From the NCBI GenBank assembly GCA_046347625.1, contig JAXMFU010000002.1, forward strand, positions 434,001-498,000: DNA of 64,000 nucleotides, read 5' to 3'. Numbering within the stretch: position 1 is the first letter of the stretch; every line of letters starts with the position of its first letter. This document shows, piece after piece, positions 23,916 to 32,951 of the stretch. The DNA comes from CAIMUS01 sp046347625. Lineage in GTDB: Bacteria > Pseudomonadota > Gammaproteobacteria > Competibacterales > Competibacteraceae. Made by a program: the position numbers and the translations under genes. Below the pieces are notes generated by a model, which worked only from the letters and a program-made list of their open reading frames with translations, was not told the DNA's origin and did no database searches.

Positions 23916-25751
23916 ATGATCGATACCAACCGTGTTTTTTCGCTTGAAATTCAAGCCGAACATATCCGCATCATGTTCCGCTTGATCCCTATTGCTCTTG
24001 TCATCGGCGCTATTATTACCCCCTTCTTTGTTTTGACGCTGTGGAACACAGCCTCTCACCGTGTTTTACTGGCCTGGGTAAGTATTGCCTACGTCGGCAT
24101 GATTATTCGCTGGTTTTTTATTCAAGTATATCAACGCCATCCACCAACTCCTGAAGCCGCATTTCGCTGGGGCCTAGCGTCCGCAGTACAGTCGGGAATT
24201 AACGGCTTGATCTGGGGCGCCACACCGGTCCTCTTCCTAGACCCGGCCCAGTCGGTAAGCATTATCAGTATTACTATTACTTTGATCGCGATGATGGGTA
24301 GTGCAATAGGTTTCTTGTCAACTTATCGAGCGGCCTACATCAGTTTTATCATGCCGATGACGATATCATTAATTGGAGTTTTGTTACTGCGTGCTGGCTC
24401 CGTGGGCATTATAGTGGCATTACTAGTGATGCTTTCGGTATCATCGTATTTACTGCTAGTTCAATTTGTCCATAAGGTATCCAATGATTCGCTGCGGATG
24501 CGCTTTGAAAATATGGCCCTGCGTCGCGAAGCGGAAGAACAGTCCACCTTGCTGGAAACGACCTTGCACAGTATGGAACAAGGGATCAGTCTGGTCGATC
24601 GAGACGGTCGACTACGATTGTGGAACCCGCATTTCTTGGACCTGCTCGGTCTTAGCCAGGTTGACATGGGCGATCCGCCGCATCTACCCCTGATCATCCA
24701 GGCGGCCGATCCACCCCTACAGTTATATAATGGGCGAACGGAATACCGACGTGCGGATGGTGCTATCATTGAAATTCGGCAACGTCCGATGCCCGATGGG
24801 GGTCGGGTGCTGACTTACACCGACATCAGCCTCATCGCGGAGCGCACCGAGGCATTGCTGGCGGCCAACCAGGAACTCAACCAGCGCCATGGTCAACTGG
24901 AACAGGCTTATCAGCAACTGGCGCACACTCAGGAACAACTGATTCAATCCGCCAAGATGGCGTCCCTGGGCTTCCTGGTGGCCGGTGTCGCCCACGAACT
25001 GAACAACCCTATCAGTTTCGTGCATGGCAATCTGGAATTCATCGGTGAATACACCGACCGCCTGGCCCGGGTGATCGCCGCCTATAGCGGCGCCGGCCAG
25101 GACGATTCTCCCAGCCGCCGCACCGGCGACCGCCAGCGGGACCACCTCAAGGTCGATGCCACGCTCGATACCTTGCGGGAATTGATCGCCAGTTGTCAGG
25201 AAGGCACGGAGCGGGTGAAAAAAATTATCCTGGATCTGCGCCTGTTTTCGCGAGCCGACGCGACCGGCCCGGTACTGACCGACCTGCATGCGGGTATCGA
25301 ATTCACTCTCACGCTGCTCGCCAAGGAATACCGCGACCGCCTCACCGTGCATCGCGATTATGGCGCGTTGCCGCGGGTGGAATGCTACGCCGGGCAAATC
25401 AATCAGGTCTTTATGAACCTGCTGCAGAATGCCGCCCAGGCCATCCCTGCGAAGGGTGATATTTGGATCAAAACCGCGCTAGCCGGTGACCGGGTGACCA
25501 TCGCTATCCGGGATAACGGCGTCGGCATTCCAGAGCAGAATCTGTCCAGCATTTTCGATCCTTTCTTCACCACCAAGACGGTCGGTGCGGGCACCGGATT
25601 AGGACTTAGCATCAGTTATGGCATTATCCAAAAACATGGGGGTAGCATCCGTGTAACAAGCCAGGTCAACGTGGGCACAGAATTTACCATCGAACTGCCG
25701 CTGTACTTGAACCGGAAGAACGATGAAGCGTCACCAGCGGCGGCTGGCTAG
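23916..25751 (+). CDS. membrane-bound hybrid-less sensor histidine kinase with PAS domain
   Basis: The 611-residue protein has six hydrophobic segments (about residues 22-195), a PAS-like domain (about 215-325, TLLETTLHSMEQGISLVDRD), and a coiled coil of Q/E-rich heptads. The HisKA phosphoacceptor is in FLVAGVAHELNNPISFVHGN (about 352). The HATPase has an N box FMNLLQNAAQAI, DNGVGIPEQN, FDPFFTTK, and GTGLGLSISYGI. It likely autophosphorylates in response to a membrane or cytosolic signal. No response regulator is adjacent, so it is an orphan kinase. The ATG at 23916 is preferred over one 42 bp upstream because the preceding codons are non-conserved. Confidence 0.92.
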   Translation: MIDTNRVFSLEIQAEHIRIMFRLIPIALVIGAIITPFFVLTLWNTASHRVLLAWVSIAYVGMIIRWFFIQVYQRHPPTPEAAFRWGLASAVQSGINGLIWGATPVLFLDPAQSVSIISITITLIAMMGSAIGFLSTYRAAYISFIMPMTISLIGVLLLRAGSVGIIVALLVMLSVSSYLLLVQFVHKVSNDSLRMRFENMALRREAEEQSTLLETTLHSMEQGISLVDRDGRLRLWNPHFLDLLGLSQVDMGDPPHLPLIIQAADPPLQLYNGRTEYRRADGAIIEIRQRPMPDGGRVLTYTDISLIAERTEALLAANQELNQRHGQLEQAYQQLAHTQEQLIQSAKMASLGFLVAGVAHELNNPISFVHGNLEFIGEYTDRLARVIAAYSGAGQDDSPSRRTGDRQRDHLKVDATLDTLRELIASCQEGTERVKKIILDLRLFSRADATGPVLTDLHAGIEFTLTLLAKEYRDRLTVHRDYGALPRVECYAGQINQVFMNLLQNAAQAIPAKGDIWIKTALAGDRVTIAIRDNGVGIPEQNLSSIFDPFFTTKTVGAGTGLGLSISYGIIQKHGGSIRVTSQVNVGTEFTIELPLYLNRKNDEASPAAAG

Positions 25752-25795
25752 AGAGGACATGGAATCCGGCTGCTCACCCGCCAGTAACGGATTGT

Positions 25796-25906
25796 ATTGG
25801 TCATCAGAACATAGCCGTCTACCCAACAGCCGTATTTCATGGCGGCTCTTTCCAATACCTCCAGATAACATTGGTAATCGTCTGGATGAAAAAAATCTGC
25901 GCTTTT
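25796..25906 (-). pseudogene. remnant of REP-associated tyrosine transposase (RAYT)
   Basis: The minus strand encodes FFHPDDYQCYLEVLERAAMK and YGCWVDGYVLMTN, the N-terminal block of TnpA-REP/Y1 transposases. The family continues with HVHLL, but here it is broken at once (TIRYW). The catalytic Tyr region is absent, so only a fragment of about 37 codons remains. It directly abuts the 3' end of the radical SAM gene. Confidence 0.7.
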
Positions 25907-27312
25907 TACGGATCGGGAAAAGTCTGGAATCTTGCCGAATCGCACCTATTGCCATGTTGACGCATGAAGTCTGCGCACGCCTTACCCATCAGCCGGGAGT
26001 TGTCCCTGAGGGAGAGATTGCCCATCAAGGCAAGCAACGTGTCACGGCGTTGCCACAAACTGCTCCACACCCTGCGCAGAACATGCGGCATGGAGTAGAA
26101 GCGCCGGGAACAGGAGATCATTTCTGCGATGCTGGCTTCCATAGACAAATGCTTATACCTGGCCACCGGAAAGGTCAGCGTGTAATATTTCCAGTCTTCT
26201 GGGAACTGCTCGAGGAGGATGCGATTCTTCGCTTTCATCTGGTCCCACAAGCGCGTACCAGGCAAGGGGGTCAGAAACATCAGGATGAGCTTGTCCATTC
26301 CATACCGGCTGGCCGTCTCGGCGATATATCGGCCGATGCCCGGTTCGTCTACATCCAAACCGATGACAAAGGAACCCACGACCAGAATGTTGTGCTGCTG
26401 GATGCGCCGGACCGAGGTGCGGAAATCGCGGCCTCTTTGAAGGTTGAACTTCTTGTTGAGTTCCCGAAGCCCTTCCACCGTGGGGGTCTCGAAGCCGATG
26501 AGGACGGTCCGGCACCCGGCCTTCGAGGCCAACGCCAGGAGTTCTTCGTCATCGGCGAAGTTGATAGTGACCTGGGCGATCCATTCCTTGCGCAGGTTCG
26601 CCTGCACCATGGCACGGAACAGATCCTTGGCGCGGGCGATGTGCTCCTGGCGCGTGCCGATAAGGTTATCGTCCACCACCATAACACGTTTCTCAGGGAT
26701 ACACTGGAATTCGCGGACGACATCGGCGATGGGCCGCTGGCGGTAGCGGGCCCCGTTGAACGCCGTCACGCTGCAGAAGCTGCAATTCAGGGGACAGCCG
26801 CGCGTGGTCTGAATCGCGCCGAAGGCATACTGTCCATTCAGTAAATCGTGCCGGGCGAAAGGGACGGCGGTGATCTCCGAGCGGCCACCATCATACCGGC
26901 GCTTCAACTCACCGCGCTGGACGTCCTTGAGTACCTGCGCCCAAATGCTCTCGGCTTCACCGGTGACGACCGAGTCCACGCGCTCGATGGCCTCGTCCAC
27001 GCATACGGTTGCGTGAATGCCGCCCATGACGACCGGTACTCCCAAGCACCGGAAGTAGGAGGAGATTTCATAGGCCCGGTTCGCCTGCGAGGTGAAAGCC
27101 GTAATGCCCACCAGATCCGGCCGCGGCATCGCGGCGTAGTCCGGCACGCCAAAATTCTCGTCCAGGATCGAGATCTCCCACTCCCGTGGGGTCAGACCGG
27201 CGAGTATCATCAGGCTCAGCGGCTTCCACACCCGGTATCGATTCCAGTAGCTCTCCTTAGTTTTGGCGATGCTTACAAGCGGGTTGGATGGATTGATCAG
27301 ATAGAGTCGCAT
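25906..27312 (-). CDS. B12-binding-domain radical SAM protein
   Basis: The 468-residue protein has an N-terminal cobalamin-binding-like region (LYLINPSNPL; DLVGITAFTSQANRAYEIS; VPVVMGGIHATVCVDEAI; VVTGEAESIW). A radical SAM core follows, with the 4Fe-4S motif TTRGCPLNCSFCSV (about residue 175) and the GFETPTVEGLRELNK and LTPLPGTRLWDQM segments. Such enzymes perform methylations or rearrangements on lipids, hopanoids, phosphonates or peptides; the substrate here is unknown. ATG 27312 is chosen because an AGGAG lies about 10 nt upstream; the ATG at 27321 is too close to it. The C-terminus ends exactly where a RAYT fragment begins and may have been altered by that insertion. Confidence 0.88.
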   Translation of the reverse strand: MRLYLINPSNPLVSIAKTKESYWNRYRVWKPLSLMILAGLTPREWEISILDENFGVPDYAAMPRPDLVGITAFTSQANRAYEISSYFRCLGVPVVMGGIHATVCVDEAIERVDSVVTGEAESIWAQVLKDVQRGELKRRYDGGRSEITAVPFARHDLLNGQYAFGAIQTTRGCPLNCSFCSVTAFNGARYRQRPIADVVREFQCIPEKRVMVVDDNLIGTRQEHIARAKDLFRAMVQANLRKEWIAQVTINFADDEELLALASKAGCRTVLIGFETPTVEGLRELNKKFNLQRGRDFRTSVRRIQQHNILVVGSFVIGLDVDEPGIGRYIAETASRYGMDKLILMFLTPLPGTRLWDQMKAKNRILLEQFPEDWKYYTLTFPVARYKHLSMEASIAEMISCSRRFYSMPHVLRRVWSSLWQRRDTLLALMGNLSLRDNSRLMGKACADFMRQHGNRCDSARFQTFPDP

Positions 27313-27734
27313 AGTGTGCATTCTCCTATAGGTGGGGCCCCTAACGGAAATAGGTTCTAATAGCAGTATCTAATGAAAACCGGTAGTGGACACAGAGTCC
27401 AAACAGATATAGCCGATAGTAATATAGAAATTACCCATTTTAAATATTAGATTTATTCACAATGCCAAAACGAACGGACACAGGTCCAAAGTATACCGAA
27501 AACGGGAACCGAAATATACCGACTTGGGGGCCGAGTATAGGGAAAACAAGATTAAAGTATATAATAGCCGATGAAATGCCGAAATTTCACTTTATACCAG
27601 ATTCTGTCATGCGGCGTCGGTAAACCGTTATTCCTTAACTGAGCGCATCATTGTGCAAACAGAGCTAAGATTGATTAGCAAACAACTGTATCGAAAGCCT
27701 CGCCCGCACGGTTCCTTCTGCTCGGCAAATCCCT

Positions 27735-27880
27735 CTTCCGCACCCACGCTTCGATTCCACTGAGCACCGCATGGCACACCATCATCTTAATGGCGCTGAG
27801 CTTGTGAAGCTTGTACCGAGTATCACGGCGTGAGTCGCTTAGATCGGCACAATGCGGGCTTGGATCCGGTAATACCAATT
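27735..27880 (-). pseudogene. possible ISAs1-type transposase fragment
   Basis: A short minus-strand stretch encodes DLSDSRRDTRYKLHKLSAIK and VCHAVLSGIEAWV. This resembles the N-terminal domain of ISAs1/H-repeat transposases (DPR...H.L..I...AVLSG.E.W). No DDE region or terminal repeats follow. Treated as a decayed fragment. Confidence 0.35.
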
Positions 27881-27902
27881 CGGTTGGAGTTTTAACGTAA
27901 AC

Positions 27903-27969
27903 CGTAGGGTGGGCATGGTCCACCTTCTGTAGCGAAATCAAAAAGATAAGGTGAGCCATGCCCACCCTA
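27903..27969. repeat. interspersed palindrome, family C copy
   Basis: GTAGGGTGGGCATGG and CCATGCCCACCCTAC are exact inverted arms 37 bp apart. Related elements with GTAGG(A/G)TGGGC arms occur at 63264-63384. Confidence 0.8.
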
Positions 27970-28274
27970 CCTGGTGCTTTTAAACCCGAAACTTACTAAG
28001 ATTTGGTATAACATCGCCGGCGCGCGGGCTAGGCAAAGTCTATGGCTTACCCGCTCGCCCTGTGAGCGCTACATAGCGCGATTACGCTGTAAATACCGCA
28101 AGCTATGGTACCACCCGGCTAGCCTGAGTTAAGATGCGCGTCATCCGGCTTCATTCCAGTCTGCCCCCGGTAGTCCGATCCCGCCCTCCGAGCATTCCGA
28201 TCCTTGCTCTTCAGGGCCTGCCAGGGGTAGGAAGCGCAAACATAGCGGTCAATCCGCTTGGGGAGACATCACTA

Positions 28275-29060
28275 ATGACGTATGAAAATATATTGGTCGA
28301 GACCCGTGGCAAGGTCGGTTTGCTCACCTTGAATCGTCCCAAGGCTCTGAATGCCCTGTCGCTCGCGATGATGCGGGAAATCGGTAAGGCGTTGAACGCC
28401 TTCGAGCAGGACGATACCATCGGCGCGGTGGTGATGACCGGTAGCGACCGGGCCTTCGCCGCCGGCGCCGATATTCGCGATTTGCAGGAAAAGGAATTCA
28501 TGCATCTATTCCTGGCGGATTTCCCCCATGGTCCTACCGAGGGCTGGCACAGTCTGAACACCATGCGCAAGCCGGTCATTGCCGCGGTGGCCGGCCTGGC
28601 ACTGGGCGGTGGCTGCGAGATGGCCATGGCCTGCGATATGATCATTGCCGCCGATAACGCCAAGTTCGGCCAGCCGGAAATCAAGCTCGGCACCATGCCG
28701 GGTGCCGGCGGTACTCAGCGCCTGGCCCGGACGGTCGGCAAAGCCAAGACCATGGACCTCTGCCTCACCGGGCGGATGATGGACGTTCAGGAAGCCGAGC
28801 GTTCCGGTCTGGTCAGTCGGATCGTTCCCGTGGCCGACCTGCTGAACGAGGCGCTCAAGGTCGCCGAAACCATCGCCAATATGTCGCGGCCGGTGGTCTA
28901 TCTCATCAAGGAAGCGGTCAATGTCTCGTTCTCCAGTACCTTGCAGGAAGGGCTGCGTTTCGAGAGCCGGGCGTTCCATTCGACTTTCGCCACCGAGGAT
29001 CGCAAGGAAGGCATGGCCGCTTTCGTGGAGAAGCGTGAACCACAGTTCAAGCATCGTTGA
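28275..29060 (+). CDS. enoyl-CoA hydratase
   Basis: This 261-residue crotonase hydrates trans-2-enoyl-CoA in beta-oxidation. RAFAAGADIRDLQ (about residue 58) and VAGLALGGGCEMAMACD (about 104-120) form the oxyanion hole and hold the first catalytic Glu. FGQPEIKLGTMPGAGGTQRL (about 133-152) carries the second Glu and the GAGGTQRL signature of true hydratases. GGGGAG lies 9 nt before the ATG. It stands as a single gene; the rest of a fatty-acid oxidation cluster is not nearby. Substrate length cannot be told. Confidence 0.93.
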   Translation: MTYENILVETRGKVGLLTLNRPKALNALSLAMMREIGKALNAFEQDDTIGAVVMTGSDRAFAAGADIRDLQEKEFMHLFLADFPHGPTEGWHSLNTMRKPVIAAVAGLALGGGCEMAMACDMIIAADNAKFGQPEIKLGTMPGAGGTQRLARTVGKAKTMDLCLTGRMMDVQEAERSGLVSRIVPVADLLNEALKVAETIANMSRPVVYLIKEAVNVSFSSTLQEGLRFESRAFHSTFATEDRKEGMAAFVEKREPQFKHR

Positions 29061-29115
29061 TGCCTTGCGCCTCCAGGCTTAGTTGCCCTGGTTCCTCGCT
29101 ATCCTGGCGGCGTAT

Positions 29116-29243
29116 AACGTGCTTTTCGCGGGTCAAATAATTTATTTATAACCGTAACGGCATTCTTTCTCACCACCAAACGTGCTTTTCGCGGGTCAAA
29201 TAATTTATTTATAACCGTAACGGCATTCTTTCTCACCACCAAA
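29116..29243 (+). repeat. 63-bp tandem duplication in the moaA leader
   Basis: The unit starting ACGTGCTTTTCGCGGGTC and ending TCTTTCTCACCACCAA is present twice, head to tail and apparently without mismatch. The second copy ends two bases before the GGAGG ribosome-binding site of moaA. Confidence 0.93.
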
Positions 29244-29254
29244 GGAGGTCATCG

Positions 29255-30373
29255 ATGGATGGGCAAACAAGGAAGCCACGCCCGGACAACAGACCGCATT
29301 CGCGCAAGCCGGTCAACACGCTCCGATCTAAGACTATCCTTTCGAGGTCAACCGACGTGTCTTCCAACCCTGCCCTGCCCAATACCCCCCGTCTGGTGGA
29401 TCGTTTCGGGCGTCATGTCACCTATGTCCGTCTGTCGGTCACGGATCGCTGCGACTTCCGCTGTGTCTATTGCATGAGCGAGGACATGGCCTTTCTGCCT
29501 CGTGCGCAGATTCTGACGCTGGAGGAAATGGCCGAACTGGGGCGGACCTTCGTCGACTTGGGCGTGCGCAAAATCCGCATCACCGGCGGCGAGCCGCTGG
29601 TACGCAAGAACGTGCTTTGGCTATTGGAGGAATTGGGACGGTTGCCCGGTTTGAAGGAACTGGTACTGACTACCAACGGTTCACAATTGGAGAGACTGGC
29701 GCCCGCCCTTAAGGAAGCCGGGATCAAACGGATCAATATCAGTCTGGACAGCCTGCAAGCGGAGCGTTTTCGACGGATCACCCGGGTGGGCGATCTGGAC
29801 AAAGTATTGCGCGGTATCCGCGCGGCACGAACGGTAGGTTTCGAGCGGCTCAAGGTCAATGCAGTCATCCTGAAAAACCGCAATCACGATGAAGTGGTGG
29901 ACCTGGCCCGGTTCGCCCTCGCCAATGGCATGGACATCAGTTATATCGAGGAGATGCCGCTGGGTATGATCGGCGAGCGTAACCGAGCCGAAGCGTATTA
30001 TTCCAGTGATTTAATTCGCGCCGATCTGGAGCGACATTTTCCGCTGCTGCCCACGGCGGAGACCACCGCAGGGCCATCGCGGTACTATCGGATTCCGGGC
30101 CATGATTCGCGTATCGGCTTTATTTCTCCGCACAGCCATAACTTCTGTGGTACCTGCAACCGGGTACGGGTGACCGCCGAAGGGCGTCTGCTGCTCTGCC
30201 TGGGGCAGGAACATTCGCTGGATCTACGTCACGTGCTGCGCGCCCATCCCGGCGACCGGGAGCGACTCCGCCAGGCCATCGTCCGGGCGATGGAAATCAA
30301 GCCGCAGGGCCATGATTTCAACCTACAAGCTCAGCCGGTGATTCTGCGGCATATGAACCTTACCGGTGGATGA
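29255..30373 (+). CDS. moaA: GTP 3',8-cyclase (molybdenum cofactor biosynthesis)
   Basis: This 372-residue radical SAM enzyme starts molybdopterin synthesis from GTP. The N-terminal cluster motif is VTDRCDFRCVYCMSED (about 65). ITGGEPLVRKN (about 108) is the SAM-binding GGEP. The C-terminal cluster is FCGTCNRVRVTAEGRLLLCL (about 300). The protein ends in the conserved Gly-Gly (HMNLTGG) needed for MoaA-MoaC chemistry. It has about 40 extra N-terminal residues of low complexity, but AAAGGAGGT 5 nt before the ATG at 29255 supports this start. No other moa genes are adjacent. A 63-bp duplication lies directly upstream. Confidence 0.95.
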   Translation: MDGQTRKPRPDNRPHSRKPVNTLRSKTILSRSTDVSSNPALPNTPRLVDRFGRHVTYVRLSVTDRCDFRCVYCMSEDMAFLPRAQILTLEEMAELGRTFVDLGVRKIRITGGEPLVRKNVLWLLEELGRLPGLKELVLTTNGSQLERLAPALKEAGIKRINISLDSLQAERFRRITRVGDLDKVLRGIRAARTVGFERLKVNAVILKNRNHDEVVDLARFALANGMDISYIEEMPLGMIGERNRAEAYYSSDLIRADLERHFPLLPTAETTAGPSRYYRIPGHDSRIGFISPHSHNFCGTCNRVRVTAEGRLLLCLGQEHSLDLRHVLRAHPGDRERLRQAIVRAMEIKPQGHDFNLQAQPVILRHMNLTGG

Positions 30374-30423
30374 TCGGTAGTAGGGTATGCACGGCGTAGC
30401 ATCATTGCCTGTGGTTGCGGGTT

Positions 30424-31335
30424 CTAGTCATCATCTCGACGCTTCTTAGCACGGGGATGCGCCGCATCGTAGACGTTGGCCAGATATTGGAAATCGAGAT
30501 GGGTATAGATCTGGGTGGTGCCAATATCGGCATGTCCCAGCAATTCCTGCACGGCGCGCAGGTCACCACTGGATTCCAAGAGATGGCTGGCAAAAGAATG
30601 ACGCAGCAGGTGCGGGTGCAGATGCGTGCCATTGCCATACCGCAGACCCCAGCGTGCCAATCGCTGTTGTACCGCCCGGGGCGTCAGGGCCTGTCCTAAG
30701 CGGCTGACGAATACCGTGGTCGCTTCCGGTCTGGCCAACGTTCCCCGCCGGTGCAGCCACTGCTGCAATGCTTCACGGGCCTGGCGACCGACCGGCACCA
30801 GCCGGGTTTTCTTACCCTTGCCGGTCACGCGCACGCTGGCGTTGTCCAGATCCAGTTCATTCAACTGAAGCGAGACCAGCTCGGTCAGCCGTAGGCCGCT
30901 GGAATAGAACAACTCCCACATCGCCCGATCGCGCCACTCCAGCACACCGTCCGGATTCTGGTCCAGCAGGTGGGCCAACTGATCGACATCCAGCACTTCC
31001 GGCAGCCGGTGCGGACTGCGCGGCGCACGTACCAGTTGCGCCGGATTGCTGGACAACCACCCTTGCCGCTGCAGATAGGCAAAAAAACCTCGCAGGCTGG
31101 CCAGCAGCCGCTGCAAGCTGCGCCCGGACAGCCCGGCCCGATGGCGGGCGGCCACCAGAGCACGAATATGCTGGACGGTAACATCCTCCCAAGCGCTGAT
31201 TCCCTGGGAAGCGAAAAAGGTTTGGCAGGCTTCCAGGTCACGGCGGTAACTGGCAACGGTCAGGGTGGCCAGTTGTTTTTTCAGCGCGAGATGCTGTAGA
31301 TATCGATCCAGCCGGTCTGATTGCTCGGGCGACAC
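30424..31335 (-). CDS. xerC: tyrosine recombinase XerC
   Basis: The 303-residue site-specific recombinase resolves chromosome dimers at dif with XerD. The SAM-like N-terminal domain covers about 1-95. The catalytic domain shows LFYSSGLRLTELVSLQ (Arg), GKGKKTRLVPV (Lys), HLLRHSFASHLLESSGDLRA (His-x-x-Arg), LGHADIGTTQIYTHLD (His and nucleophile Tyr), all intact. It starts with GTG at 31335, directly abutting the DUF484 stop codon. The order dapF-DUF484-xerC is conserved in gammaproteobacteria. Confidence 0.95.
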   Translation of the reverse strand: MSPEQSDRLDRYLQHLALKKQLATLTVASYRRDLEACQTFFASQGISAWEDVTVQHIRALVAARHRAGLSGRSLQRLLASLRGFFAYLQRQGWLSSNPAQLVRAPRSPHRLPEVLDVDQLAHLLDQNPDGVLEWRDRAMWELFYSSGLRLTELVSLQLNELDLDNASVRVTGKGKKTRLVPVGRQAREALQQWLHRRGTLARPEATTVFVSRLGQALTPRAVQQRLARWGLRYGNGTHLHPHLLRHSFASHLLESSGDLRAVQELLGHADIGTTQIYTHLDFQYLANVYDAAHPRAKKRRDDD

Positions 31336-32079
31336 TTACTCGCCCTCTTCCAGCGGGAATCCAGGGCCCGCTTGCCGGCGAGCCGGTGCTGAAGCCGGCA
31401 GATGAGTTTGCAGGGCATGGCTGATCAGTTCGCCCATACAGCTTAAAAACAGTGTACCCATACCTGGATGAAAGCGGTCTTCAGCCTGGCTGCCGACAGC
31501 CAGCAGACCCTGCCAACGTTCTCCCCGTAGCGGCACCAATGCGGCCGAGGCCACTCCCGGAGCCAACTCGCCGAACAGCGCCTTGGCCTGTTGTCGGGTC
31601 AGGCGGCCGCATAACGGTTGGCCCGAGCTTAACAACGGCTCGAACAAGGTTCGCGCCGCCGGCGAGAGCAGCCTTTCCCGTTCCCAGTCTGTCTGTTGAA
31701 TGCCGGCACTCAAGCATAAGCGGGTATATTCGGCCTTGAATTCAGCCTGTAATACGCCTTCGATCCCCTCGAGGATCTCCGCCAGATCCCTGGCCTCGAT
31801 CAACACCAGGGTCAAGCGTTGCAGCCGCCCGATCAGGTCACTGTTTTCCCGGGCGACTTCCACCCATTCCGCCAGCGTCTGGCGTAACTGGACGTTTTTT
31901 TCCCGCAATACCCGTACCTGGTATTCCAGCAGCGACACCGCCGATCCACAAGCGTGGGGGATGCGCAGAGCGTCCACCAGTTCGGGGTGATGGGTGAAAA
32001 ATTCCGGATGGGCGCTGAGATAGCGGACGATAGCCTGTTCAGCTTCGCTGAGTGCTCGAAGTGGGGATTGGTCGCTCAC
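31336..32079 (-). CDS. DUF484 family protein (GAF-like)
   Basis: This 247-residue cytosolic protein of unknown role is conserved between dapF and xerC in gammaproteobacteria. Landmarks are IVRYLSAHPEFFTHHPELVD (about residue 18), LLEYQVRVLREKNVQLRQTL (about 52), and a GAF-like half ending HPGMGTLFLSCMGELI. A GTG at 32079 overlaps the dapF stop codon as GTGA and agrees with the family N-terminus. An upstream start would lie wholly inside dapF. Confidence 0.9.
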   Translation of the reverse strand: MSDQSPLRALSEAEQAIVRYLSAHPEFFTHHPELVDALRIPHACGSAVSLLEYQVRVLREKNVQLRQTLAEWVEVARENSDLIGRLQRLTLVLIEARDLAEILEGIEGVLQAEFKAEYTRLCLSAGIQQTDWERERLLSPAARTLFEPLLSSGQPLCGRLTRQQAKALFGELAPGVASAALVPLRGERWQGLLAVGSQAEDRFHPGMGTLFLSCMGELISHALQTHLPASAPARRQAGPGFPLEEGE

Positions 32080-32906
32080 AGTTCGATCCAACCGTCGAAG
32101 ACCCGGGTTGCGGGGCCGGTCATGGTGACACCCGCGGTCTCGCACGGCCAGTGGATTCGCAGACTACCGCCCGGTAGATCGACCTGGACGGTTTCCGCCA
32201 ACAGCCCTTGTACCCGACCGATGACCACCGCCGCACAGGCGCCGCTGCCACATGCCAGGGTCTCACCGACGCCCCGCTCGAACACTCGTAGCCGGATATG
32301 CTCGGGGTCGACGACTTCCATAAAACCGACATTCACCCGGCGAGGGAAACGGGGATGGCTCTCCAGTAACGGCCCCAGCGTGGCGACCGGCGCCCGCTCG
32401 ACACTATCGACTTGCAGTACCGCATGCGGATTGCCCAGCGATACCGCACCGAGTTCGAGGTCCTGCGTACCTACGGTCAGAGAATACCGGTCGGCCCGGC
32501 CGGGCGCTTCGAAGGGAATGGCCGCCGGCTCCAACCGGGGTACACCCATCGCCACGCTCACCCGGCCGTCGGCTTCAAGCTTAAGTTCGATCAAACCGGC
32601 GGCGGTTTCCACCCGAATTCGGTCTTGCCGGGTCAGGCCGTGCTCCCGCACGAACCGGGCAAAACAGCGGGCGCCGTTGCCGCACTGTTCGACTTCGTTG
32701 CCATCGGCATTGAAGATTCGGTAGCGAAACTCCGCTTCAGGACCCTGGGCCGTCTCCACCAGCAAAACCTGATCGCAACCGATGCCGCGATGGCGGTCGG
32801 CGAGGGCGCGGATCTGTTCCGCGGTCAAGCGCACCTGCTGGGTAATCGCATCGAATATCACGAAGTCGTTGCCCAGACCGTGCATTTTGCTAAAACGCAG
32901 CTTCAT
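32076..32906 (-). CDS. dapF: diaminopimelate epimerase
   Basis: The 276-residue enzyme interconverts LL- and meso-diaminopimelate for lysine and peptidoglycan. KMHGLGNDFVIFDA is at the N-terminus. The two catalytic Cys lie in EVEQCGNGARCFARFV (about 73) and ETLACGSGACAAVV (about 219). Start ATG 32906 is chosen over one 18 bp upstream since proteins of the family begin M-x-L-x-F-x-K-M-H-G. It overlaps DUF484 by 4 bp and supplies the same pathway as the dcw cluster downstream in this window. Confidence 0.96.
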   Translation of the reverse strand: MKLRFSKMHGLGNDFVIFDAITQQVRLTAEQIRALADRHRGIGCDQVLLVETAQGPEAEFRYRIFNADGNEVEQCGNGARCFARFVREHGLTRQDRIRVETAAGLIELKLEADGRVSVAMGVPRLEPAAIPFEAPGRADRYSLTVGTQDLELGAVSLGNPHAVLQVDSVERAPVATLGPLLESHPRFPRRVNVGFMEVVDPEHIRLRVFERGVGETLACGSGACAAVVIGRVQGLLAETVQVDLPGGSLRIHWPCETAGVTMTGPATRVFDGWIEL

Positions 32907-32951
32907 GGCAAAAGTGTAACCCACCAGCCAGGGTTTGCAATGGATATCGGT

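Larger units (their letters stand above)
27313..28274. other. 962-bp intergenic region, repeat- and remnant-bearing
   Basis: It contains an AT-rich stretch (27360-27620) without recognisable genes, a transposase-like remnant (27700-27880) and a palindrome (27903-27969). No RNA gene is recognised. Confidence 0.6.

Noticed and set aside
27675..27965. 96-residue minus-strand reading frame as a gene
   Set aside because: Its first part is the family C palindrome and the middle is a transposase remnant; not an intact gene.
29040..29255. Moco RNA motif upstream of moaA
   Set aside because: The leader is a 63-bp duplication with no visible Moco motif stem pattern; an in silico search (Infernal) would settle it.
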